The notes under the pieces: generated by a model
What the model was told of the DNA's origin: nothing
Database searches by the model: none
Seen by the model: only the letters and a program-made list of their open reading frames with translations
NCBI GenBank assembly: GCA_963809175.1
Contig: CAWEIK010000003.1
Span: 62,001 to 126,000 of the forward strand
From: JACCTU01 sp963809175
GTDB lineage: Bacteria; Actinomycetota; Thermoleophilia; Gaiellales; Gaiellaceae
DNA: 64,000 nucleotides
Direction of reading: 5' to 3'
In this document: positions 1 through 11,926 of the stretch, piece after piece
Position numbering within the stretch: the first letter of the stretch is position 1
Layout: each line of letters begins with the position of its first letter
Made by a program: the position numbers and the translations under genes

Positions 1-57
1 ACTTGCCTCGCCGGGTACGCCGTTGCGGCCCGAGACCCACGTCTTCGTAGGAGGCAC

Positions 58-1521
58 ATGCCCGACCAGAACAACGGCCGCAACGTCGGCAAGATCGTCG
101 AGATCAAGGGCGTCGTGATCGACGCGGTCTTTCCCGACACCCTGCCCTCGATCAACAACGCCGTCTCGATCCAGATGCCGGACGGCGCGACGCTGATCTC
201 CGAGGTGCAGCAGCACCTCGGCGACGATCGAGTCCGCGTCGTGGCGATGGACTCGACCGACGGCCTCGCCCGAGGCCTCGACGTCGTCGACACCGGCGCT
301 CCGATCAGCGTGCCGGTCGGCGAGCCGACCCTCGGACGGCTCTGGAACGTGATCGGCGATCCGGTCGACAACGGCGACGCGCTCCCCGACGGGAGCGAGC
401 GCTGGGCGATCCACCGCGATCCGCCGGAGTTCCGCGAGCTGTCGCCGACGATGGAGATCTTCGAGACGGGCATGAAGGTCATCGACCTCGTCGCGCCGTT
501 CGTGCGCGGCGGCAAGATCGGCCTCTTCGGCGGCGCCGGGCTCGGCAAGACGGTGCTGATCCAGGAGCTGATCCACAACGTCGCGATGCAGCACGGCGGC
601 GTGTCGGTCTTCGCCGGCGTCGGCGAGCGCACGCGCGAGGGCAACGACCTCTGGCGCGAGATGACGGAGACGGGCGTGATCGACAAGGTCGCGCTGGTCT
701 ACGGCCAGATGAACGAGCCGCCGGGCGCGCGCCTGCGCGTCGGCCTGTCCGCGCTGACGATGGCGGAGTACTTCCGCGACGAGGGGCAGGACGTGCTCCT
801 CTTCATCGACAACATCTTCCGCTTCGTGCAGGCGGGCTCCGAGGTGTCGGCGCTGCTCGGCCGCATGCCGAGCGCCGTCGGCTACCAGCCGACGCTCGCG
901 ACGGAGATGGGGCAGCTGCAGGAGCGCATCACCTCGACGCGGACGGGCTCCGTCACGTCGGTGCAGGCGATCTACGTCCCCGCGGACGACCTGACCGACC
1001 CCGCGCCGGCGAACACGTTCGCGCATCTCGACGCGTTCATCGTGCTCTCCCGGCCGATCTCCGAGAAGGGCATCTACCCGGCGATCGACCCGCTCGACTC
1101 GTCGTCGCGCGCGCTCGACCGCACGGTCGTCGGCGACGAGCACTACGACACCGCGACGCGCGTGCAGGAGATCCTCCAGCGCTACAAGGACCTGCAGGAC
1201 ATCATCGCGATCCTCGGCATGGACGAGCTCTCCGACGAGGACAAGCTCGTCGTGCAGCGTGCCCGCAAGGTCGAGCGGTTCCTCTCGCAGCCGATGAACG
1301 TCGCGGAGGCCTTCACCGGGCAGCCGGGCGTCTACGTCCGCGTCGAGGACACGATCAAGGGCTTCCAGGAGATCATCGAAGGGCAGCACGACGACTTGCC
1401 CGAGCAGGCCTTCTACATGGTCGGCACGATCGACGAGGCGATGATGAAGGCGCGCGGCGAGGATCCGGTCGCGGCGCGCCGCGCCGCCCGCGAGGCCGAG
1501 ACCGCAGGCGCGGCGGCGTAG
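58..1521 (+). CDS. atpD: F1F0 ATP synthase subunit beta
   Basis: This is the catalytic beta subunit of the F1 sector, which makes ATP from ADP and phosphate at the membrane-bound ATP synthase. The 487-residue length is normal for the family. The P-loop GGAGLGKT lies at about residues 158-165 (the usual form is GGAGVGKT, so Val is replaced by Leu), followed by the Walker B stretch LLFIDNIFRF near 250 and a DELSDEDK motif (DELSEED-like) near 390. The ATG is preceded by a perfect AGGAGG at 49-54, which fixes the start. The gene is directly followed by atpC with no gap. The alpha and gamma subunits would lie upstream, outside the window. Confidence 0.98.
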   Translation: MPDQNNGRNVGKIVEIKGVVIDAVFPDTLPSINNAVSIQMPDGATLISEVQQHLGDDRVRVVAMDSTDGLARGLDVVDTGAPISVPVGEPTLGRLWNVIGDPVDNGDALPDGSERWAIHRDPPEFRELSPTMEIFETGMKVIDLVAPFVRGGKIGLFGGAGLGKTVLIQELIHNVAMQHGGVSVFAGVGERTREGNDLWREMTETGVIDKVALVYGQMNEPPGARLRVGLSALTMAEYFRDEGQDVLLFIDNIFRFVQAGSEVSALLGRMPSAVGYQPTLATEMGQLQERITSTRTGSVTSVQAIYVPADDLTDPAPANTFAHLDAFIVLSRPISEKGIYPAIDPLDSSSRALDRTVVGDEHYDTATRVQEILQRYKDLQDIIAILGMDELSDEDKLVVQRARKVERFLSQPMNVAEAFTGQPGVYVRVEDTIKGFQEIIEGQHDDLPEQAFYMVGTIDEAMMKARGEDPVAARRAAREAETAGAAA

Positions 1522-1980
1522 TTGTCCGCGCGGCCGCGGTTCGACGTCTCGCTCGTCACGCCGGACGGCACGGTGTTCGAGGGCGACGCGGAGATGCTGA
1601 TCGTCCCGGGAGCGGCGGGCGAGATCGGCGTGCTCGCACGGCACGCGCCGCTCGTCGCGACGCTGAAGTCCGGCGCGACCCGGGTGCACCTCGGCGCCGG
1701 GCAGGTCGAGGAGTTCGCGACCGGGCCGGGGTTCTTCACCGTGCAGCTCGACCGGGCGATCGCGATCGTCGACCACGCGGTCAAGGCGACCGAGATCGAC
1801 CGCGAGGCGGCCGAGCGGATGCTCGAGGAGGCGAAGGCCGAGCTCGAGCGGATCGAGCAGGGCGAGTCGACCGCCGACCGGTGGGTCGTCGAGCAGCGGA
1901 TCATCCACGCGGAGACACAGCTCGAGGTCGCGACCGGCGGCGCCGACATCCGCGACGCGCGCGTCAAGCTCGCGGGTTAG
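1522..1980 (+). CDS. atpC: F1F0 ATP synthase subunit epsilon
   Basis: This is the epsilon subunit of the F1 central stalk, which couples rotation to catalysis and inhibits ATP hydrolysis. It has 152 residues, with the N-terminal beta-sandwich (start RFDVSLVTPDGTVFEGDAE; the sequence PGAAGEIGVLARHAPLV is typical) and a C-terminal helical hairpin rich in Glu and Ala from about residue 90. The TTG start directly abuts the atpD stop (TAG then TTG), so translation is probably coupled to atpD. No separate Shine-Dalgarno is seen. It is the last gene of the atp operon here; the next gene begins 115 bases downstream. Confidence 0.95.
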   Translation: MSARPRFDVSLVTPDGTVFEGDAEMLIVPGAAGEIGVLARHAPLVATLKSGATRVHLGAGQVEEFATGPGFFTVQLDRAIAIVDHAVKATEIDREAAERMLEEAKAELERIEQGESTADRWVVEQRIIHAETQLEVATGGADIRDARVKLAG

Positions 1981-2095
1981 CGCCGACAGCTGCTGCTACG
2001 CTTTTTGCTCCCTGGAGAGCTTTGAAGGCAGCTTGGCGACCAGGATAAAAAACGCCTAAAGAGCCGGAGCCCCACGCTCCCGATCCTCTCTAGGC
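1981..2095 (+). promoter_or_regulatory. metH leader / intergenic region
   Basis: This 115-base gap separates atpC and metH. It contains an A-rich stretch (GGATAAAAAACG at 2043-2054) and a weak promoter-like pair, TTGAAG at 2022-2027 followed after 18 bases by TAAAAA. A 5-bp pairing CCTGG/CCAGG (2011-2015 with 2040-2044) is possible. I looked for cobalamin, SAM and SAH riboswitch signatures, which would suit metH, and recognised none. Confidence 0.3.
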
Positions 2096-5716
<3,621 letters not shown>

Positions 5717-5723
5717 CCCCAGG

Positions 5724-5750
5724 GACGCCTTCGAGGCGTCTTCGGCTTTT
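5724..5750 (+). terminator. Hairpin terminator after metH
   Basis: A perfect 7-bp stem, GACGCCT (5724-5730) with AGGCGTC (5734-5740) and loop TCG, is followed by a T-rich tail ending in TTTT (5747-5750). It lies only 3 bases before the LCP start codon, where a ribosome binding site would be expected, so it separates metH from the next gene or controls that gene. Confidence 0.6.
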
Positions 5751-5753
5751 CAC

Positions 5754-7670
5754 ATGAAGACGACGCTGAAGAGAGGCATTGGCCGCGCCGCCGAGCTGAA
5801 CGGGAACGGTCACGCCGTCTACCCGCCGGCGATCGGCGCCCCGGTGCGCCGCTACCGTCAGCCCGAGCCCGACCCGCGGAGCCTGGCGGGCCTCTTCGGC
5901 CGCATCTTCCTGTGGCTCGTGATCGGCGCGCTCATGCTCGCCGCGGGGATCGCGGGCGGGACGTACCTCTACGTCGAGCAGGACATCGCGAACAGCCTCA
6001 CCCCGACCTCGGCGGACGTCAGGGAGGCGCAAGAGACCCTCGACGTCGTGATCCCGGGCTCGCCGACGACGGCGCTCGTGCTCGGCTACGACAAGCGAGC
6101 CGGGGTCGAGGCGGGCCAGACGGGGCACTCGGACACGCTGATGCTCGTCCGGGCCGACCCGGGCCTCGAGACCGTGACGATGCTGTCGTTCCCGCGCGAC
6201 CTGCTCGTCGAGATCCAGGGCTGCCCGAACGGCACGTTCGTCTCGAGGATCAACAACGCGTACGGCGAGTGCGGCTCGACCGCGGCGATCGAGACCGTGC
6301 GGAAGCTGACCGGTGTTCCGATCAACTTCCTCGTCACCGTCAACTTCCGCGGCTTCAAGCAGGTCGTCAGCCGGATGGGTGGCGTGTGGATCGACGTCGA
6401 CCGGCGGTACTTCAACGACAACTCGTCCGGCGGCGATCGCTACGCGGCGATCGATCTCCAGCCCGGCTACCAGAAGCTGAACGGCACGAACGCGCTCGAG
6501 TACGTGCGCTACCGCCACCTGGACTCAGACTTCTTCCGGATCGCGCGGCAGCAGCAGTTCCTGCGCGGGGTCAAGCAGCGCGCGACCGACTTCCCGCTCC
6601 TCGACCTCCCGAAGCTCGTCAAGACCCTGACGACGAACGTCGAGGTCGGCAAGGGCGACGGGACCCGCTTCGACGCTCGCACGCTGCTCGACTACGCAGC
6701 TCTCGTCTACGGGCTGCCGGCACGACATGTGATCCAGACCAGGATCGACCTCAGCTGCTACCAGGGGTTCAACGAGGTCGTCGTCCCCCAGTCGTGCATC
6801 CAGGCCGCCGTCAACGACTTCATCCAGCCCGACGTCGAGGCGCCACTGAAGGCGACTGACGTGGCCTTGAACCGCCGCCGCGCCGACACCGCTCTACCGC
6901 CGTCCCGGACGACGGTCACCGTCTTGAACGGAAACGGTCAGGTCGGCTCTGCGACGTCAGCCGCTTCGCAACTGGGGGCGCGCGGCTACAAGATCGCGAC
7001 GAGCGGCGACGGGAACGCGCCGAGCTGGGAGTACTTCCGCACGGAGGTCTACTTCCAGGGCGGCGCCGTTGCGCGCACGTCGGCGAACAAGCTCGCCAAG
7101 CTCTTCGGTGACGCGCGCGTCTCGCCGATCCCGGCGGAGATCGTGCCGCTGTCGAACGGCGCGGCGGTGACCGTGATCGTGGGGCAGACGTACCACGGGA
7201 CGATCGCGGCCGCGCCCGCGGACAAGACGCCGGAGCGCTCCGCACCCGCCGTCCGCTCGGACTCGGCCGCGAGGCCGCTGCTGCAGTCGGTCGCGAAGCG
7301 CATCCCCTACCCGCTGATGGTGCCGACGAAGGTCGAGCAGAGCTCGTCGCTCAGCACGATCACGCCGATTCGCGTCTACGGGCTCGGTGGCAGCAACGCC
7401 GTGCGGCTGACGTACTCCCTCGGCGGGATCGACTACTGGGGCATCCAGATGACCAACTGGGAGGACGCGCCGATTCTCGAGGACCCGAACGAGGTCACGA
7501 AGATCGGCCGTCGCACGTACCGGCTCTACTACAACGGCTCGCACCTCCACATGGTCGTGCTCGAATCCGGTGGCGCGACCTACTGGGTCGTGAATTCGCT
7601 GCTCGACAAGCTCTCCAACGAGACCATGCTCGCGATCGCCAAGGGTCTCCGGCCGCTCGGGCCGGGGTAG
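5754..7670 (+). CDS. LCP-family (LytR-CpsA-Psr) cell-wall glycopolymer ligase
   Basis: LCP proteins move polyprenyl-linked glycopolymers onto peptidoglycan outside the membrane. This 638-residue protein has a cytoplasmic N-terminus, one membrane segment (about 45-70, FLWLVIGALMLAAGIAGG), an LCP catalytic domain (about 100-265, with DTLMLVRAD, SFPRDL, RINNAYGECG and the Arg-rich YVRYRHLDSDFFRIARQQQF), a LytR_C domain (about 385-475, starting TVTVLNGNGQVGSA), and an additional C-terminal domain (about 505-638, ending WVVNSLLDKLSNETMLAIAKG) that I do not recognise. The ATG has no Shine-Dalgarno because a terminator hairpin precedes it, so a start slightly downstream is possible. It sits with ugd and nucleotidyltransferases, consistent with envelope polysaccharide assembly. 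Confidence 0.9.
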   Translation: MKTTLKRGIGRAAELNGNGHAVYPPAIGAPVRRYRQPEPDPRSLAGLFGRIFLWLVIGALMLAAGIAGGTYLYVEQDIANSLTPTSADVREAQETLDVVIPGSPTTALVLGYDKRAGVEAGQTGHSDTLMLVRADPGLETVTMLSFPRDLLVEIQGCPNGTFVSRINNAYGECGSTAAIETVRKLTGVPINFLVTVNFRGFKQVVSRMGGVWIDVDRRYFNDNSSGGDRYAAIDLQPGYQKLNGTNALEYVRYRHLDSDFFRIARQQQFLRGVKQRATDFPLLDLPKLVKTLTTNVEVGKGDGTRFDARTLLDYAALVYGLPARHVIQTRIDLSCYQGFNEVVVPQSCIQAAVNDFIQPDVEAPLKATDVALNRRRADTALPPSRTTVTVLNGNGQVGSATSAASQLGARGYKIATSGDGNAPSWEYFRTEVYFQGGAVARTSANKLAKLFGDARVSPIPAEIVPLSNGAAVTVIVGQTYHGTIAAAPADKTPERSAPAVRSDSAARPLLQSVAKRIPYPLMVPTKVEQSSSLSTITPIRVYGLGGSNAVRLTYSLGGIDYWGIQMTNWEDAPILEDPNEVTKIGRRTYRLYYNGSHLHMVVLESGGATYWVVNSLLDKLSNETMLAIAKGLRPLGPG

Positions 7671-7673
7671 GCT
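7668..7673 (+). promoter_or_regulatory. Probable -10 element for ugd (leaderless)
   Basis: TAGGCT fits TANNNT and ends 8 bases before the ugd GTG. With no Shine-Dalgarno present, this spacing would start the transcript at or next to the start codon. It overlaps the stop codon of the LCP gene. Confidence 0.4.
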
Positions 7674-7681
7674 TCGCGCCC

Positions 7682-9019
7682 GTGAGCAGGATCGGCGTCT
7701 TCGGGGCGGGGTACGTCGGGCTCGTCACCGCTGCGTGCCTCGCGGAGCTCGGCAACGACGTGGTCCTCCGCGACGTCGTCCCCGAGAAGGTCGAGCGGCT
7801 GCTGCGCGGCGAGGTGCCGATCTTCGAGCCGGGTCTCGACGAGCTCCTGGCGAAGAACGCGGAGCGGCTGACGTTCACGCTCGACGCCGGCGAGGCGGTG
7901 GACGGCGCCGAGTTCCTGTTCGTCTGCGTCGACACGCCGCCGGTCGCGTACTCCGGCGACGCCGACCTCTCGCGCGTCTGGACGGTCGTCGACGAGCTCC
8001 CGAACGTCGAGGGGAACCCCGTGCTGGTGCTGAAGAGCACCGTTCCGGTCGGGACCGGCGAGAAGGTGCGCGCGGCGCTCGACCAGCGCGGGCTCGAGCA
8101 CGTCGGCTACGCGTCGAACCCGGAGTTCACGGCCGAGGGACGCGCGGTGCGCGACTTCATGGAGCCCGACCGGATCGTGATCGGCTCCTTCGACCCGGAC
8201 GATGGAGAGCGCGTCGCGGGCCTCTACGCGTCGCTCGACGCACCGATCGTCCAGATGGACGTCAACTCGGCCGAGATGGTCAAGCTCGCCTCGAACGCGT
8301 TCCTGATGACGCGCATCAGCTTCATCAACGAGATCGCGAACGTCTGCGAGGCGACCGGCGCGGACGTCGTGCGCGTCGCGGAGGGCGTCGGGCTCGACAA
8401 GCGCCTCGGTCCCCACTTCCTGCGCGCGGGCGTGGGCTGGGGCGGTTCGTGTTTTCCAAAAGACTCGCTCGCGCTCAAGCAGCTCGCGGCGAACTCGGGC
8501 TACCACTTCCAGCTCCTGAACGCCGTGATCGAGGTGAACGAGCTGCAGAAGCGCCGCGTGATCGGGAAGCTCGAGCGCCATCTCGGGAAGTTGCGCGGTA
8601 AGCGCGTTGCGCTGCTCGGGCTCGCGTTCAAGGCGGGCACCGACGACACGCGCGAGGCGCCGAGCCTCGTGCTCGCGTCCCGGCTGATCGCCGAGGGTGC
8701 GGAAGTCCGCGCCTGGGATCCCGTCGTCGACGGCAAGCGGGTGATGCCGCAGGCGGAGTTCTGCACGACCGTCCAGGAGGCGGTGCGCGACGCCGACGCG
8801 GCGGTGATCGTCACCGAGTGGGACGAGCTGCGCGACCTCGCGCGCCCGGAGATCCGCGAGTTGATGGCACGGCCCCTGATCGTGGACGGGCGGAACCTGC
8901 TCGACCCGGCGCAGGCGCGCGCGGCGGGGTTCGCGTACGAGGGGATCGGCCGGCCCGTCTCGCCGTCCGACGTGTTGCCGGAAACGCCCGAGCGCGACCG
9001 CGAGCCGTCGGCGTCGTAG
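7682..9019 (+). CDS. ugd: UDP-glucose 6-dehydrogenase
   Basis: This enzyme oxidises UDP-glucose to UDP-glucuronate with two NAD+, supplying uronic acid for capsule or wall polymers. The N-terminal NAD-binding domain starts GVFGAGYVGLVTAACLAELG. The catalytic cysteine is in GSCFPKDSLAL near residue 257. The C-terminal substrate domain has GLAFKAGTDDTREAPS near 315. At 445 residues it is normal length. The GTG start has no Shine-Dalgarno but a TAGGCT hexamer 8 bases upstream. The gene overlaps the next start by one base (TAGTG). Related UDP-sugar dehydrogenases such as UDP-ManNAc dehydrogenase share the fold; the glucose form is preferred because of the overall match and the neighbours. Confidence 0.92.
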   Translation: MSRIGVFGAGYVGLVTAACLAELGNDVVLRDVVPEKVERLLRGEVPIFEPGLDELLAKNAERLTFTLDAGEAVDGAEFLFVCVDTPPVAYSGDADLSRVWTVVDELPNVEGNPVLVLKSTVPVGTGEKVRAALDQRGLEHVGYASNPEFTAEGRAVRDFMEPDRIVIGSFDPDDGERVAGLYASLDAPIVQMDVNSAEMVKLASNAFLMTRISFINEIANVCEATGADVVRVAEGVGLDKRLGPHFLRAGVGWGGSCFPKDSLALKQLAANSGYHFQLLNAVIEVNELQKRRVIGKLERHLGKLRGKRVALLGLAFKAGTDDTREAPSLVLASRLIAEGAEVRAWDPVVDGKRVMPQAEFCTTVQEAVRDADAAVIVTEWDELRDLARPEIRELMARPLIVDGRNLLDPAQARAAGFAYEGIGRPVSPSDVLPETPERDREPSAS

Positions 9020-9705
9020 TGGAGGCGATCCTCCTCGCGGGCGGCCGGGCCGAGCGGCTCGGCGACGCTGCACAGGGGCGCCCGAAGGCGCTCGTCGACG
9101 TCGGCGGCAAGCCGCTCGCGGAGCACCAGATCCTCCGGCTGGCGCGGTCCGGCGTCGACCGGGTGATCGTGAGCTGCCGAGCCGGGCAGGAGGACGAGTT
9201 CGCCCGGGCGCTTGCAGGCGTCGGCGTCGAGCTCGCGTTCGCCGGCGAGCCGGAGCCGCTCGGGCGTGGGGGAGGGCTGAAGTTCGCCGCGCGTGAGCGG
9301 CGCGAGTCAGGCCCCTGCTTCGCGCTGAACGGCGACGAGCTCTTCGACGTCGAGCTCGAGGCGCTGCTCGCGCTCCACCGGGAGCGCTCGCCGGCGGCGA
9401 CGATCACGGTTGCGCCGCTTCCGTCGCCGTTCGGCGTCGTCGACGTTGCGGACGACGGGACGGTCGAGGGCTTTCGCGAGGCACCGAAGCTGCCGCACTG
9501 GGTGAACATGGGCCTCTACGTGCTCGACGACGAGGCGATCGAGCGGTTGCCCGAGAAAGGCGACCACGAGACGTCGACGTTTCCCGAGCTCGCGGAGGAG
9601 CGGAAGCTGCTCGCGTTCAGGCACGAAGGCCTGTGGCTGACCGTCAACACGCCCAAGGACCTGCGCCGCGCCGAAGAGCACTTCGCCGCCGCGGAACCGG
9701 CGTAG
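9019..9705 (+). CDS. Sugar-1-phosphate nucleotidyltransferase
   Basis: This is a 228-residue nucleotidyltransferase (NTP_transferase family) that would make an NDP-sugar from a sugar-1-phosphate. The N-terminal nucleotide motif is AILLAGGRAERLGDAAQGRPK (pyrophosphorylase signature GGxxxRL...K); the acidic metal site appears as ALNGDELFD near 100, and GLWLTVNTPKDL near 205 is typical of the family end. The open frame extends further upstream, but that part overlaps ugd out of frame; the GTG at 9019, overlapping the ugd stop, is the sensible start. It resembles mannose-1-phosphate guanylyltransferase-type proteins without the left-handed beta-helix, and the mannose-isomerase-like cupin follows. 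The exact sugar cannot be read from the sequence. Confidence 0.85.
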   Translation: MEAILLAGGRAERLGDAAQGRPKALVDVGGKPLAEHQILRLARSGVDRVIVSCRAGQEDEFARALAGVGVELAFAGEPEPLGRGGGLKFAARERRESGPCFALNGDELFDVELEALLALHRERSPAATITVAPLPSPFGVVDVADDGTVEGFREAPKLPHWVNMGLYVLDDEAIERLPEKGDHETSTFPELAEERKLLAFRHEGLWLTVNTPKDLRRAEEHFAAAEPA

Positions 9706-9740
9706 CGGTTGTCCGGCTCCGAGGCCGGATGCACGCGTTG

Positions 9741-9835
9741 CGAGCACCAGGCAAGGACGCAGGGAGCGCTCGTACTGACAAGTACGGGCGCGCGCCGCAG
9801 CGCGCAGCGTGATCGCGGCGCGGGCGCGGTGCTCG
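9741..9835 (+). ncRNA. Structured intergenic element (unknown)
   Basis: About 95 bases with nested complementarity. An outer 8-bp stem CGAGCACC (9741-9748) pairs with GGTGCTCG (9828-9835). Inside is an 11-bp stem, GCGCTCGTACT (9766-9776) with AGTACGGGCGC (9781-9791), one G-T pair and loop GACA. The rest is GC-only repeats. It fits no known RNA family I can name. It could be a structured RNA, a leader for the cupin gene, or a palindromic repeat element. The open frame that runs through it looks non-protein-like. Confidence 0.35.
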
Positions 9836-10263
9836 GCGGCGAGCCGAGATCGCCGGATCGACGCTCGCCGAACCTGAACAGCCTCGACGCCTGGACCTTC
9901 GACCCGCGGCGGGTCGAGAAGCCCTGGGGGTGGGAGCTGATCTGGGCCGAGACGGACGACTACGTGGGCAAGATCCTCTTCGTCGGGTCCGGGCACTCCT
10001 TGAGCCTCCAGTACCACGAGCGCAAGGACGAGTCCTGGTACGTCCAGTCCGGCCGGGCCAGGCTCGAGCTCGGCTCGACGGGCGACGCGGTGCTGAGCGA
10101 GGTGGTGATCGGGCCCGGGGAGGCCTTCCACTACCCGCCCGGCACCCTCCATCGCGTCACGGCGCTCGAGGACACGACGATCCTGGAGGTCTCGACGCCG
10201 CACCTCGAAGACGTCGTCCGCCTCGAGGACGCCTACGGGCGGGCGGGCACCTCAGAACCTTAA
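9829..10263 (+). CDS. Cupin-domain protein, mannose-6-phosphate isomerase type II-like
   Basis: A single-domain cupin beta-barrel resembling the C-terminal half of type II mannose-6-phosphate isomerases. The core runs from WTFDPRRVEKPWGWELIWAE to the end. Metal-site residues fit SLQYHERKDESWYVQSG (cupin motif 1) and YPPGTLHRVTALED (motif 2). The start is uncertain: GTG 9829 is used here; CTG 9874 would begin just before the recognisable domain; a TTG at 9709 would read through the structured element and gives an implausible N-terminus. It follows a nucleotidyltransferase, suggesting GDP-mannose or a related sugar supply. The stop codon lies inside the left arm of the MerR operator. Confidence 0.75.
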   Translation: MLGGEPRSPDRRSPNLNSLDAWTFDPRRVEKPWGWELIWAETDDYVGKILFVGSGHSLSLQYHERKDESWYVQSGRARLELGSTGDAVLSEVVIGPGEAFHYPPGTLHRVTALEDTTILEVSTPHLEDVVRLEDAYGRAGTSEP

Positions 10264-10280
10264 CACTCTCGTGGTAAGGT
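10257..10280 (+). promoter_or_regulatory. Palindromic MerR-type operator overlapping -10
   Basis: Inverted repeat ACCTTAACAC (10257-10266), 4-base spacer, GTGGTAAGGT (10271-10280); 9 of 10 positions are complementary. MerR-family operators commonly begin ACCYT and end ARGGT. The right arm contains TAAGGT, a -10-like hexamer 7 bases before the MerR GTG, so the regulator could bind its own promoter. Confidence 0.55.
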
Positions 10281-10287
10281 CCTGCGC

Positions 10288-10611
10288 GTGGATGCGCTCA
10301 CGGTCTCAGACGCCGCCGCCCGCACGGGCTGGTCGGCACGGATGCTGCGGTACCTCGAGGCCTCGGGCCTCGTCGAGCCGCAGCGGACGGACGCCGGGTA
10401 CCGCCTCTACGGGCTCCGGGAGCTGAACCAGCTCCGGTCTCTGCGCGAGCTGCGCCGCCGCTTCGGCGTCGAGCTCGCAGAGATGGCCTTCGCTCTGCGC
10501 ATGCGGCGTGACCCCGAGCTCCGCGCCGCCGTCGACACCTGGCTGCACGGCAGCGGCGTCGACGCGCTCGACTGGGAGCAGCGCAAGCACGAGCGGCTGC
10601 TCGCCGCCTGA
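10288..10611 (+). CDS. MerR-family transcriptional regulator
   Basis: A small DNA-binding protein of 107 residues. The N-terminal winged helix-turn-helix is clear: LTVSDAAARTGWSARMLRYL, then EASGLVEPQRTDAGYRLYG (the MerR 'R-YYE..GLL.P.R....YR.Y' pattern), followed by a short dimerisation helix with RELRRRFGVELAEMAFALRM. There is no C-terminal effector domain, as in short MerR/BldC/TnrA-like regulators. The GTG has no Shine-Dalgarno; TAAGGT 7 bases upstream suggests a leaderless transcript. The palindrome over its promoter argues for autoregulation. It lies 41 bases before ahcY and may regulate it; the ligand or target is unknown. Confidence 0.88.
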   Translation: MDALTVSDAAARTGWSARMLRYLEASGLVEPQRTDAGYRLYGLRELNQLRSLRELRRRFGVELAEMAFALRMRRDPELRAAVDTWLHGSGVDALDWEQRKHERLLAA

Positions 10612-10652
10612 CCCACACCTTCACCCGACCACTCCCAACGGAAGAGGACGCA

Positions 10653-11921
10653 TTGGCTACGACACGCAGACACGACGTAAAGGACCTGTCGCTCGCCCCC
10701 GAGGGCGTGCGGCGCATCGAGTGGGCCGACCGGCAGATGCCGGTGCTCGCCGCGATCCGGGAACGCTTCGAGAGCGAGCAGCCGCTGGCCGGCTATCGCG
10801 TCGCGGCGTGCCTCCACGTGACGACCGAGACCGCGAACCTGATGCGGACGCTGAAGGCCGGAGGCGCCGACGTGGTGCTCTGCGCCTCGAACCCGCTCTC
10901 GACGCAGGACGACGTCGCCGCAGCGCTGGTCGACGAGTACGACATCGCCGTCTTCGCGATCAAGGGCGAGGACAACGACACCTACTACCAGCACATCGAG
11001 GCGGCGGTCGACCACAAGCCGCAGATCACGATGGACGACGGCGCCGACGTGATCGGCGTGCTCCACTCCGCTCGGCGGGAGCAGCTCGGCGACGTGATCG
11101 CCGGCACGGAGGAGACGACGACCGGCGTGATCCGGCTCAAGGCGCTCGAGCGCGACGGAGCGCTCGGGTTCCCCGTGATCGCCGTCAACGACGCGTTCAC
11201 GAAGCACATGTTCGACAACCGCTACGGCACGGGCCAGTCGACGATCGACGGGATCATCCGTGCGACGAACGTCCTGCTCGGCGGGAAGCGCTTCGTGATC
11301 GCCGGCTATGGCTGGGTCGGCAAGGGCGTCGCGATGCGCGCGAAGGGCATGGGCTCGCACGTGATCATCACCGAGGTCGACCCCCTGAAGGCGCTCGAGG
11401 CGATCATGGACGGGTTCGAGGTCATGCCGATGGAGCAGGCCGCCAAGGTCGGCGACATCTTCTGCACCGCGACCGGCGACAAGTCGGTGATCCGGCGCGA
11501 GCACATGGAGCAGATGAAGGACGGCGCGATCCTCTCGAACACCGGGCACTTCAACGTGGAGATCGACATCCCCGCCCTGCGGGCGCTCGCGAGCGAGACG
11601 CGCGAGGCACGGCAGTTCGTCGAGGAGTTCACCCTGTCGGACGGCCGCAGGCTCTACCTGCTCGGTGAGGGCCGCCTGATCAACCTCGCCGCTGCCGAGG
11701 GTCATCCCGCGATCGTCATGGACATGTCGTTCGCGAACCAGGCGCTCGCGGCCGAGTACGCCGTCCAGCATGCGGCCGAGCTCGAGCGGAAGGTCTACCC
11801 GGTCCCCGCGGCAATCGACGCGGAGATCGCGAAGCTCAAGCTCGCGACGATGGGCGTCGAGGTCGACATCCTGACCGAAGAGCAGGAGCGCTACCTCGCG
11901 TCCTGGGACGAGGGAACCTGA
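10653..11921 (+). CDS. ahcY: Adenosylhomocysteinase
   Basis: AhcY hydrolyses S-adenosylhomocysteine to homocysteine and adenosine using tightly bound NAD+, feeding homocysteine to MetH. The 422-residue length is that of the shorter form. The NAD-binding site is IAGYGWVGKGVAMRAKGMG near residues 212-230, and the characteristic substrate-domain stretches CASNPLSTQDDVAAAL and DDGADVIGVLH are present. The C-terminus ends with the conserved Lys/Tyr segment that reaches into the partner subunit's NAD site (ELERKVYPVP, then DILTEEQERYLASW). The TTG start is supported by GAAGAGGA at 10641-10648. A MerR regulator lies just upstream. Confidence 0.96.
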   Translation: MATTRRHDVKDLSLAPEGVRRIEWADRQMPVLAAIRERFESEQPLAGYRVAACLHVTTETANLMRTLKAGGADVVLCASNPLSTQDDVAAALVDEYDIAVFAIKGEDNDTYYQHIEAAVDHKPQITMDDGADVIGVLHSARREQLGDVIAGTEETTTGVIRLKALERDGALGFPVIAVNDAFTKHMFDNRYGTGQSTIDGIIRATNVLLGGKRFVIAGYGWVGKGVAMRAKGMGSHVIITEVDPLKALEAIMDGFEVMPMEQAAKVGDIFCTATGDKSVIRREHMEQMKDGAILSNTGHFNVEIDIPALRALASETREARQFVEEFTLSDGRRLYLLGEGRLINLAAAEGHPAIVMDMSFANQALAAEYAVQHAAELERKVYPVPAAIDAEIAKLKLATMGVEVDILTEEQERYLASWDEGT

Positions 11922-11926
11922 GGTAC

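Noticed and set aside
1981..2095. Riboswitch before metH
   Set aside because: No match to cobalamin, SAM or SAH riboswitch core sequences could be identified.
9709..9828. N-terminal extension of the cupin gene from TTG 9709
   Set aside because: The extra 40 residues (SGSEAGCTRCEHQ...) are not cupin-like and come from the structured hairpin element.
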